Made by a program: the position numbers and the translations under genes. This document shows positions 24,535 through 32,119 of a DNA stretch of 64,000 nucleotides, piece after piece. The stretch's first letter is position 1. Each line of letters begins with the position of its first letter. The stretch is taken from NCBI RefSeq assembly GCF_012641405.1, contig NZ_JABAII010000013.1:1-64000 (forward strand), given 5' to 3'. Source of the DNA: Rhizobium sp. P40RR-XXII. Its GTDB lineage: Bacteria > Pseudomonadota > Alphaproteobacteria > Rhizobiales > Rhizobiaceae. The notes beneath the pieces were generated by a model. That model was not told the DNA's origin. It worked only from the letters and a program-made list of their open reading frames with translations, and searched no databases.

Positions 24535-25587
24535 TCAACGCTGCCAATAGGCGGCGATGCTAAAGGTGCAGGGGTCCCTGGCGATCCCGTTTTTGACGAA
24601 AGCACGGATGGCGCGGGCCTGCTTCTGTTCGCAGGCGACCCAGACGTAGGTCTCCGGATCGGCCGAGGGCACGATGTCGCGCAGGATGCGTTCGAGGGTA
24701 TCGGTCATCCCGGCTGCCGCACCATTGCGATGCAGCCAGGTGACATCCATCGACGCGCTTGAGGTCAGCGGCTGCTCCTCCTGCTTGTCCGCGATCTCGA
24801 GAAAGATGCGCAGCTCCGCATCAACAGGCACGGAGGCCGCGATGCGGGCGATGGCGGGCAGGGCAGTTTCATCTCCGGCGAGAATGAGCTTGCGCGCTGT
24901 CGGCACGCCGCCGCCGCCCGGACCGATGAGGCCGGCGCGATCGCCGGGGCGGGCAATCATCGCCCATGTCGCGCCTGGGACGTTGTCGCCTTCATGCACG
25001 ACGAAATCGATGTTCATCTCGCCGCGGTCAAGATCGATGCCGCGGATCGTATAGGCGCGGATGGTCAGCGCGTCGTCGCCCTTCGGCCAATGAATACGGC
25101 CATCCGGCTCCGTATGCGGCCAGACCGGCGTGCGACCTTTTGGCGGAAGGAGGAGGCGGACATGCATGCCGCCCTCGACGAAATGCCTGGCGTCGTCAGT
25201 TGCCACCACGACGCGGCGCATATGCGGGGTGATGTCGTAGGCGTCCACGACGCTGATCTCTCGGAAGTTCGGTATGGCCGATGGTTGCGGCCCGTCGGCC
25301 CAATAGAGGGCAAGCGTGTTGCTGGTGGAGAGTTCGAACAGGTTTTCGGCAACCATGCTGCGGATCGTGAAGAGCATGGCCGCTGTCGGGCAACGCAGCT
25401 TGATATCGAGGCGATCGTTGCTGACAGCGATGTCGGCGCTGCCGATGACGGTCTCGATGCAGGCTCCGGCTTCGCTCCGCGTGATGGTTACATGCTCGGC
25501 AAAGCGCGCGCAGAACTGATCCAGCAACTGACCGGCATCCTTATGGGTGGCAACGCCGGAAGCGGTGAAACCTCTTGCATGCATCAT
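24535..25587 (-). CDS. Siderophore-interacting flavoprotein with N-terminal DUF2218 domain
   Basis: A 350-aa protein. About residues 10-95 match the DUF2218 type (FCARFAEHVTITRSEAGACI, LRCPTAAMLFTIRSMVAENL). The rest is a ViuB/SIP ferric-siderophore reductase: FAD-binding RAYTIRGID with DFVVHEGDNVPGATWAM, and an NAD(P)H-binding C-terminal domain (LILAGDETALPAIARI, YVWVACEQKQARAIRAFV). It probably releases iron from imported siderophores in the cytoplasm. Its ATG overlaps the fhuB stop in ATGA, so the two are translationally coupled. A second ATG follows directly at 25584. Confidence 0.88.
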   Translation of the reverse strand: MMHARGFTASGVATHKDAGQLLDQFCARFAEHVTITRSEAGACIETVIGSADIAVSNDRLDIKLRCPTAAMLFTIRSMVAENLFELSTSNTLALYWADGPQPSAIPNFREISVVDAYDITPHMRRVVVATDDARHFVEGGMHVRLLLPPKGRTPVWPHTEPDGRIHWPKGDDALTIRAYTIRGIDLDRGEMNIDFVVHEGDNVPGATWAMIARPGDRAGLIGPGGGGVPTARKLILAGDETALPAIARIAASVPVDAELRIFLEIADKQEEQPLTSSASMDVTWLHRNGAAAGMTDTLERILRDIVPSADPETYVWVACEQKQARAIRAFVKNGIARDPCTFSIAAYWQR

Positions 25588-27605
25588 TGCTTAGTCTCCC
25601 TTTGGGTCAGGAACCAGATGAGATAGGGGCCGCCGATCAGCGCCGCGAACAGGCCGACGGGAACCTCGTAGGGAAAGATCACTATTCGCGACAGCCAATC
25701 GGCCAGCGTCAGCAGCATGGCGCCAAGCAACAGGCTGGCCATCAATTGCTTGAGGGTCGCGTGGAAGCCGACGAGCCGGGCAAGATGCGGCGCGATCAGC
25801 CCGGTGAGGCTAAGCGGGCCGACGAGGAAAGATGAGATCGCGGTCAGCAGCGCTGCCACGATAGCCAAAACCAGCCGGCTTGCCCTAGTCGAGAGGCCCA
25901 CGGAACGGGAGACGCCGCCGCCAAGCGGCAGGATATCGAACCACCGTCGCAGGACAGGCAGCACTGGTATGAGGAGTGCGGCCGAAATGATGCCGGTCCA
26001 GGCTTCGAAGGAGCCGGCGCGGTTGGTGGAGCCCGACAGCCAGGTCAACAAGAGATAGCCGCGCAGGTCGCCACGGGAGAGAACGACCGTGACGATTGCC
26101 ATCGACAGCGCACCGATCGCGACACCGGAGAGCAGCAGACGCTCCGGGCCGAAGTTACCGCGAGCGCTGACCGCCATGATGGCGAGGAACGCGATCAGCG
26201 CGCCGAGCGTCATCGCCGTGATCGTGATGGCGGGCGAGGGGAAGGCAAACAGGAAGAGGGCTACAGTCAGTCCGGCGCCACCACCGGCGCTGACGCCCAG
26301 GACCTCGGGGCTCGCAAGCGGATTGGCGGTCAGGCGCTGCATGACGAAGCCGGCTGCGGCCAGCATGGCGCCTGCGGTCGCGGCAACGACAGTGCGTGGC
26401 AGGCGGAAGCGCAGAAGCTCTGAGAACCGGCCGCCGACAGCCACCTGCCAGCCGTCGATGCCGCGCCCGACCGACAGGGCAAAGACCAGCAGAAGAATGA
26501 AGCCGATGGCGAGCAAAGCAAGCCCCCGCCAGGGTGCGGCGAGGTTCAGCCGCGCTCGCGGGGCGCCATCGGCGCGCGGTGGATTGCGCGAATGCAGGCG
26601 CGGCAGCAGCAGAAGCAAGAGCGGCCCGCCGAGAAGTGCGGTCGCCGCCCCTGTCGGGGCGAGATCCGTAAACTCCGGCGAAAGCAGTTGCACGACGCAA
26701 TCCGTGAGGAACAGCAGCCCGGCACCGGCAACCGGTGCGGCAATCAGCAATTGCCCGGTGCTGCGTGCGCCACAGGATCTTGCCAGATGAGGCGCAGCAA
26801 GGCCGAGAAAGCCGATGATGCCGACCTGCGCCGTTACCGAAGCCGCGAGCCAGACGGCGAGAGCCAGAACGGCGAAGCGCATGCCGTGCAGGGCCAGGCC
26901 GAGGCTCTTCGCGCTGCTGTCGTCCAGGCTCATCACCGTCAGCGGGCGAACGAGTACGAGCGCCGCCGCAAAGCCGACGGCAAGGCGAGGGGCAAGCGTG
27001 ACGACGCCATCCCAGCTTTGCTGATTGAGCGCGCCCGCGCCCCAGATAAAGACCGACATGGCGTATTCGCCGCGCGCGAGAATGATGGTGACGCTGAGTG
27101 CGCTCGCGACCAATGTCACCATCATGCCGCATAGCGCCACCGTCACCGGATTGAGGCCACGGCGCCAGCTCAAGGCCAGAACGAGCAGGACAGCCGCAAG
27201 TCCGCCGGCAAAGGCGGAAATCTCGCGCGGCAAGCCGATGAGAAGCGGAAAGAGGCCGACGGCGATCGTCATCGACAGCTGCGCGCCGGCGGCGATCCCA
27301 AGCGTCGAGGCATCGGCGATCGGATTGCGCAAGACCCTTTGCAACAGGGCGCCGGAAAGGCCGAGTGTCGCGCCGGCGATGATCGAGATGGCCGATCGCG
27401 GCAGCAGGCTATCGATTAATAGGATGCCGTTGAGGGCCGCTGCACCCTCCACGTCCGCGGCAAGCTGTGGACGCAGGAAGAGGAGCGCCGCAAAGGCAAG
27501 GATACAGACGACGGCAAGCAGGGCACCATTGCGTGCCAGCGGCCTGTCTCTCGCAATCATGTCTCTCGCAATCATGTCTCTGGCAACCACACGGCGATCA
27601 ACCAT
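25584..27605 (-). CDS. fhuB: Iron-hydroxamate ABC permease, two fused FecCD domains
   Basis: A 673-aa inner-membrane protein made of two FecCD permease halves in tandem, as in E. coli FhuB. The first half spans about 20-330 (GATLGLSGALLQRVLRNPIA, GFLGLAAPHLARS) and the second about 350-670 (GAMLAAAGFVMQRLTANPLA, LIAPHLARLVG), so each repeats the same Gly-rich coupling motifs. The start at 27605 overlaps the end of fhuD by 8 bases. The N-terminus contains a tandem repeat (VARD-MIARD-MIARD), so the true start may be one of three nearby ATGs. No fhuC-type ATPase gene is in the cluster. Confidence 0.9.
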   Translation of the reverse strand: MVDRRVVARDMIARDMIARDRPLARNGALLAVVCILAFAALLFLRPQLAADVEGAAALNGILLIDSLLPRSAISIIAGATLGLSGALLQRVLRNPIADASTLGIAAGAQLSMTIAVGLFPLLIGLPREISAFAGGLAAVLLVLALSWRRGLNPVTVALCGMMVTLVASALSVTIILARGEYAMSVFIWGAGALNQQSWDGVVTLAPRLAVGFAAALVLVRPLTVMSLDDSSAKSLGLALHGMRFAVLALAVWLAASVTAQVGIIGFLGLAAPHLARSCGARSTGQLLIAAPVAGAGLLFLTDCVVQLLSPEFTDLAPTGAATALLGGPLLLLLLPRLHSRNPPRADGAPRARLNLAAPWRGLALLAIGFILLLVFALSVGRGIDGWQVAVGGRFSELLRFRLPRTVVAATAGAMLAAAGFVMQRLTANPLASPEVLGVSAGGGAGLTVALFLFAFPSPAITITAMTLGALIAFLAIMAVSARGNFGPERLLLSGVAIGALSMAIVTVVLSRGDLRGYLLLTWLSGSTNRAGSFEAWTGIISAALLIPVLPVLRRWFDILPLGGGVSRSVGLSTRASRLVLAIVAALLTAISSFLVGPLSLTGLIAPHLARLVGFHATLKQLMASLLLGAMLLTLADWLSRIVIFPYEVPVGLFAALIGGPYLIWFLTQRETKQ
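27546..27590 (-). repeat. 15-bp in-frame tandem repeat at the fhuB 5-prime end
   Basis: Two exact copies of a 15-base unit (27546-27560 and 27561-27575) and a third degenerate copy (27576-27590) lie in the first 20 codons of fhuB. Each exact copy encodes MIARD, so gain or loss of a unit would add or remove a possible start codon without shifting the frame. Confidence 0.7.
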
Positions 27606-28491
27606 TCCATGCACGGGTGAGCCTTCCCGCAAGGAGATCGGCAAAGCGCTCTGCTGCCGGCAGCGCGCCATAGGGGTTGATCGAGCCGAGCAGGAGGACG
27701 CGGCCCTGCCGCACCGATGGCAGTGCTTTCCAGAAAGCGCTTTGCTGGAGTTCGACAAGGGCTTCGGCCGGATGTGGCGGGATGAGGATGATCCATGCGT
27801 CCGGCATGGCGGCCAGCCGCTCGATGCCGACGGGCGCGGTTGCCGAATAGGTCGTGAGATCCGGCCAGGCATTGGCAAGGCCGGTGCGGGCCAGGACCTC
27901 CCCGAACATGCTGTCGGAGCCGAAAACGCGGAAGTGTCTGGCGCCGCCCAGATTGATCGGCAGGATCGGGCGATGATCGCCCGCGCCGAAGCTGATGCGA
28001 TAGGCTTCCAGCTTTTCCCGCGTGGCCTCGACGAGCGCGCGGCCGGTGGGAAGCCCGAGCCGCTCTGCGATCTCAAGCGTCATCTCTTCGGAACGCCGAT
28101 AGGGGCTGGCTCCCGGCTGATAGAGGGCATGGCTCTCGACCGGCGCGATCAGGCGCAGGCGATCGTCGGCCCAGGCGTAGAAATTGGAGTTGAAGATCAG
28201 CTCCGGCTTGGCGGCATAAAGGACCTCGAAATTCGGCGTGCCGCGCAGCCCGAGATCGGCGACAGCCGCGGGAATGGCCGGCGTGACGGCAACGTCTTGG
28301 AATTGCAGCAGTTCGGTACCGGCGACCACATTTGCGCCGAGCGCCAGCAGGGTTTCCAGAATGGCCCAATCGAGCGTTGCCACACGCGGGCTCGTTGCCG
28401 CACGCACCGGCGTCAAACCGGCAAGGGCAACGGCTCCCGTCATGGCCAGCAGCTGCCGACGCGACAGCCTGTGAGCGCTTCTTACCGTCAT
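27598..28491 (-). CDS. fhuD: Iron-hydroxamate ABC transporter substrate-binding protein
   Basis: A 297-aa periplasmic binding protein of the FhuD/FecB class. A Tat-type signal (RLSRRQLLAMTGAVALAGL, ending TPVRAA near residue 32) is followed by the family start RVATLDWAILETLLALGANV and the helical linker expected of this class. GLRGTPNFEVLYAAKPELIF is typical of hydroxamate-binding members. The start at 28491 (MTVRSAHRLSRRQ) is chosen because the signal follows directly; an in-frame extension of 27 codons upstream has no likeness to the family. It delivers ferric hydroxamates to FhuB. Confidence 0.88.
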   Translation of the reverse strand: MTVRSAHRLSRRQLLAMTGAVALAGLTPVRAATSPRVATLDWAILETLLALGANVVAGTELLQFQDVAVTPAIPAAVADLGLRGTPNFEVLYAAKPELIFNSNFYAWADDRLRLIAPVESHALYQPGASPYRRSEEMTLEIAERLGLPTGRALVEATREKLEAYRISFGAGDHRPILPINLGGARHFRVFGSDSMFGEVLARTGLANAWPDLTTYSATAPVGIERLAAMPDAWIILIPPHPAEALVELQQSAFWKALPSVRQGRVLLLGSINPYGALPAAERFADLLAGRLTRAWNG

Positions 28492-28570
28492 GCTGGCGTC
28501 GCCTCTGGATTCAAATCGGTCCGGGGATTGCCTTGCGGCAATCCCCGGCTCTCTGCCATGATCGAGAAAC

Positions 28571-28582
28571 AAAGTATACTTT
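28571..28582. promoter_or_regulatory. 12-bp palindrome before fhuD
   Basis: AAAGTATACTTT is a perfect palindrome 80-91 bp upstream of fhuD and just after the receptor stop codon. It may be an operator for a separate fhuDB-SIP transcript. Confidence 0.3.
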
Positions 28583-28592
28583 TATTCTCAAC

Positions 28593-30779
28593 TTACCACT
28601 TCTTGCTGAGCTTGAAGGTGACGGTTCTTGCTTCGCCGTAGCCGCAGACGTTCTCGCCTGCGCAACCCGAGACATATTCCTTGTCGAACAGGTTCGAGAC
28701 GTTGAGCGCTGCAGCCCAGCCCTTCTTCTGATAGCGGATGCCCGCATCGAAGAGAGTTGCCGAAGGCACGCGCAGGGTATTGGCCTGGTTCGCCCAGGAC
28801 TTGCCCTGGTAGCGTACGCCGGCGCCGATGCTGAGGCCGTCAAGCGCGTCGCTCGTAAACGCATAGTCGAGCCACAAGGACGCGGTGGAGTTCGGTACCA
28901 GATAGGGCGAATTGCCGACGATGGAGGAGTCGAGGTCCTTGGTGACTTCGAGGTCTGTGTAGGAATAGGAGCCGAGCACCTTCCAGTTTTCGTCCAGATT
29001 GACCTTGCCTTCGAATTCGGCGCCGCGCGAACGGACCTCGCCGACCTGCCTCTGCAGGAAGGTGACCGGATCGGTCAGAGCCATGTTCTTGCGGTCGATC
29101 TGAAAGATGGACGCCGTGAACAGGCCGTCGATGAAGTCCGGCTCGTACTTGACGCCGGCCTCATATTGCTCGCCTTTTTCCGGAAGCAGCCCGCCGCCGG
29201 TGACGCTGGTGCCGACGAGCGGCCGGAAGAAGGTGCCGGCGCTGACATAGGGCGTGATGCCGTTGGCGAACTCGTAGGCGAGGCCCGCGCGGCCGCTCGG
29301 CGCACTTTCGTTCGAGCTGTAGGTGGTGCCGACCTTTGCATCGGAATTTGTGTCGACGAAGTCGTAACGGCCATTGAGCGTAACCAGCCAGCCGCCGCCG
29401 AAGCGGATCTGGTCCTGCGCATAGACGCCGAGCTGCTGCTGCGTCAGCACCTGGTTGAGATAGACGAAGTTCGTGCCCTGCGCGGTGCCGTAGACCGGAT
29501 TGGTGGCGCTGATCGGGTTGGAGCCGCAGCAGGCCTGGATCTGGTCGAGTCTATAGATCGAGTAGTCGGTGCCGATGAGGAAATCGTGGCTGATCGGGCC
29601 GGTGTCGAACTTGTTCTCCGCACGGCTGTCGACCGAGAAGGTATCGACCTTCGAACGTTCGAAGAAGCCGATGCGGTTCAGCATATAGTCCGGATCATTA
29701 TAGGACGGATCGAGCGGATTGCCGTCGACATAGCCGTTCAGATACGGGCCTTCCTCGCGCTTGTAGAGATGGCCGTAACGCGCGTTCTGCGACACGGTCC
29801 AGCCGCCGTCGAAGTCATGCGAGAATTCGTAGCCGAGCATCTGCTGGGCGTATTTCAGATTGTCGACGCTGCGCTCGCCATAGAAGGCGTCGCGCTTGAT
29901 CTTGCCGAAAGGCGCATCGACGACCGTGCCGACATAGGGAAAGAATCCGTTGCCGCTATGGATTTCGTCGAGACCGCTCAGCATGCCGAAAACGGTGAGC
30001 TTGGTGGAATCGTCCGGCGAGATGATGACCTGCGGCATGATGAAGCCGCGCAGGTCATGGGTGCCGTCGCTATAGGTGTCGCCGCCGGCGATCTTGCCGG
30101 TCAGGCGGTAGCGATAGACGCCGTCGGCCGAAAGCTTGTCGGAAAAGTCGAAGCCGGCGAAGGCATTGCCGAGATTGTTGATGCCGATTTCGGTGTAGTA
30201 ATAGGGATCGCCGGTTGGCTCCTTGCGGACCATGTTGACGAGACCGCCGGGATTGGAGCCGCCGTAGAGCACGGAGGAAGGGCCTTTCAGCACTTCGACG
30301 CGCTCGAGCATGAACGGATCGATCTGGAAGCCGCCGAAGCCGTAGCTGTAGAGCGTCAGGCCATTCATGAAGACGCCGCTTTGCGTCGCGTCGAAGCCGC
30401 GAATATAGAACCAGTCGGTATCGCCGTCATTGCCGAAGGGTTGGATGGTGACGCCGGGCGTATACCGCAGCGCCTCGTCCACCTTGTTGGTGATGCCGCG
30501 ATCCTGCATTTCCTGTCGGCCGATGACGGAGACCGATTGCGGCACCTCGGTGATCGACGTATCGGATTTCGAACCGGATGTGGCCTTCTTGGCGACATAG
30601 CCCTTGATCGGCGCCGTGTCGCTGGCTTCGCTCTTCTGTTGCGCGCCTTGAATGACCAGCGGCTGCAATTCCGTTGGCGCTTCCTGTGCCGCGACCTGCG
30701 AGCCCGACAGCAATGTGGCAATGGCCATGCCCGCCGCCATGAGCCGCGCTCGCGATATGTGTTTCTTCAATCCCCGCAT
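28593..30779 (-). CDS. TonB-dependent ferric-siderophore receptor, FhuA-like
   Basis: A 728-aa outer-membrane receptor. A signal peptide ends at VAA-QEAP near residue 32. A TonB box-like LQPLVIQG follows, then the plug domain (about 70-180; VPQSVSVIGRQEMQDRG, LYGGSNPGGLVNMVRKEP) and a 22-strand barrel that ends in the typical aromatic residue (TFKLSKKW). Its cluster with FhuD/FhuB suggests a hydroxamate siderophore such as ferrichrome, but specificity cannot be read from the sequence. An iron-responsive operator lies 63 bp upstream. The gene stands between the araC-type regulator and fhuD, all on one strand. Confidence 0.9.
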   Translation of the reverse strand: MRGLKKHISRARLMAAGMAIATLLSGSQVAAQEAPTELQPLVIQGAQQKSEASDTAPIKGYVAKKATSGSKSDTSITEVPQSVSVIGRQEMQDRGITNKVDEALRYTPGVTIQPFGNDGDTDWFYIRGFDATQSGVFMNGLTLYSYGFGGFQIDPFMLERVEVLKGPSSVLYGGSNPGGLVNMVRKEPTGDPYYYTEIGINNLGNAFAGFDFSDKLSADGVYRYRLTGKIAGGDTYSDGTHDLRGFIMPQVIISPDDSTKLTVFGMLSGLDEIHSGNGFFPYVGTVVDAPFGKIKRDAFYGERSVDNLKYAQQMLGYEFSHDFDGGWTVSQNARYGHLYKREEGPYLNGYVDGNPLDPSYNDPDYMLNRIGFFERSKVDTFSVDSRAENKFDTGPISHDFLIGTDYSIYRLDQIQACCGSNPISATNPVYGTAQGTNFVYLNQVLTQQQLGVYAQDQIRFGGGWLVTLNGRYDFVDTNSDAKVGTTYSSNESAPSGRAGLAYEFANGITPYVSAGTFFRPLVGTSVTGGGLLPEKGEQYEAGVKYEPDFIDGLFTASIFQIDRKNMALTDPVTFLQRQVGEVRSRGAEFEGKVNLDENWKVLGSYSYTDLEVTKDLDSSIVGNSPYLVPNSTASLWLDYAFTSDALDGLSIGAGVRYQGKSWANQANTLRVPSATLFDAGIRYQKKGWAAALNVSNLFDKEYVSGCAGENVCGYGEARTVTFKLSKKW

Positions 30780-30841
30780 TTCCGTCGTTTGTCCCGAATT
30801 CTTGCGCCCGTTCGGCCCTGGCGGCCAATCCCTCGATAAGA

Positions 30842-30856
30842 TGAGCAGTTAACTCA
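30842..30856. promoter_or_regulatory. Iron-responsive operator (RirA-type IRO box) before the receptor
   Basis: TGAGCAGTTAACTCA fits the rhizobial IRO pattern TGA-N9-TCA and is itself an inverted repeat (TGAG/CTCA). It lies 63-77 bp upstream of the receptor start in the only promoter region between the AraC gene and the receptor. RirA represses siderophore uptake genes through such boxes when iron is sufficient. Confidence 0.5.
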
Positions 30857-30948
30857 TATTTACAAACGCGGCTTGTCTGTCATGGGGGAAATTGAATGTT
30901 TTTGGGCAATTCTCCGCGAAAGATACAATTGCTCGTGGGCTGTGGTTT

Positions 30949-31833
30949 TCAGGCAAGCTTGCTGCGTTTCCAGCTCGCCGGCGCGGCGCCGACATTCTTA
31001 CGGAACACGCGCGTAAAATGCGCCTGATCGGCAAAGCCGGTTTCGACGGCAACGGTTGTCAGCGGCATCTCGCTGTTCAGGAGCAGATGCTTGGCCCTTT
31101 CGAGCCTGGCTTGCGTCTGCCACTGATGCGGCGGCAGACCCGTTGACGCCTTGAAGGCATGGCTGAAATGCGATTGCGAGAGGCCGGTCAATTCAGCCAG
31201 CTCTTCCAGCCGGATGGCCCGCGTGCAGTGCTCTTCGATATAGTCGACCGCACGGCGCAGCTGCCAGGCGGCAAGACCGCTGCGCTTGCGCGGCTGGGTG
31301 CCGCGCAAGCGCAGCACATTGATCAACAGCGAAAGTGTCAGGCCGTCGCCATAGAGATCGTGCAGCGGCTCGGGATTTTCGCATTCGGCCGCGATCATCT
31401 CGGCGAGCGCTATCATGCGCGGGTCGTTGAAATGCAGCTGCGGACGGTCGAGCCGCGCCGGGTCGATGTTTTCCATCAGGCGCTGGCTGATGATCTCAGC
31501 ATCGAAATGGATATCAAGATGGCGCACGAACTCGACGCCCGCCATATCGACCCAGAGCTCCATATCGGCGGGGATATAGGAGATGTGTCCGCTATCGTAA
31601 TTCTGCAGCCGGCCATGCGCGCGCGGCGACGGGCGGACATTGGTCGTGCCCGAGCCGCGCTGCTCCAGCAGGATGAACAGCCGCGGGTCCCTTGCGACAT
31701 AATATCCACCAGCCTGTGCCGCGCAATTGACGTTCCAGATGTCGGCAACCATGCCGTTCCATTGACGGCGATGCATGCCGCCGACCACGGAAAAGCCTCC
31801 GATCTTGTTTTGCATTCTTGGCTGAAACGTCAT
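30949..31833 (-). CDS. AraC-family transcriptional regulator of siderophore uptake
   Basis: A 294-aa protein with an N-terminal cupin-like sensing domain (GGYYVARDPRLFILLEQRGS, HISYIPADMELWVDM) and a C-terminal AraC double HTH (LEELAELTGLSQSHFSHAFK, TVAVETGFADQAHFTRVFRK). It is encoded 169 bp upstream of the TonB receptor on the same strand. By analogy with PchR and AlcR it probably activates the receptor operon when the ferric siderophore is present; this is inferred from position. Confidence 0.87.
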   Translation of the reverse strand: MTFQPRMQNKIGGFSVVGGMHRRQWNGMVADIWNVNCAAQAGGYYVARDPRLFILLEQRGSGTTNVRPSPRAHGRLQNYDSGHISYIPADMELWVDMAGVEFVRHLDIHFDAEIISQRLMENIDPARLDRPQLHFNDPRMIALAEMIAAECENPEPLHDLYGDGLTLSLLINVLRLRGTQPRKRSGLAAWQLRRAVDYIEEHCTRAIRLEELAELTGLSQSHFSHAFKASTGLPPHQWQTQARLERAKHLLLNSEMPLTTVAVETGFADQAHFTRVFRKNVGAAPASWKRSKLA

Positions 31834-32119
31834 TCGCAGCTTCCGGCGTCGCTTCCGTGCAATAATCCTTCAAATTAAACTCAAGTTATTATAGCAGCGT
31901 AGCGGCAATGGCAATCATGCGCCTGAGATGTGAGGCGACGTCTGTCGGTCCTTTCGGTGAGAGCCTGGAACAATGCATCGGATTGGCGATTGTACATGCT
32001 GAAAAACAAGTCCCTCGCTCCGTTTCGGAGCCCGCATTGACAGCGCCCGCTTGAAATTTGCGTTATCTTCCGCCACCTGTGCGGCGCGACTTTTGTTATT
32101 CCCAGGAGACTAGACGCTT

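Noticed and set aside
28332-30839. An 835-codon open frame on the plus strand opposite the TonB receptor
   Set aside because: It mirrors the receptor gene, has no family motif, and results from the high G+C content; the receptor frame has a signal peptide, plug and barrel features.
32050-32080. A possible sigma-32 heat-shock promoter before htpG (CTTGAA followed by a C-rich -10)
   Set aside because: The -35 part fits, but the -10 part (CCGCCA) is a poor match to CCCCAT-like or alphaproteobacterial consensus sequences.
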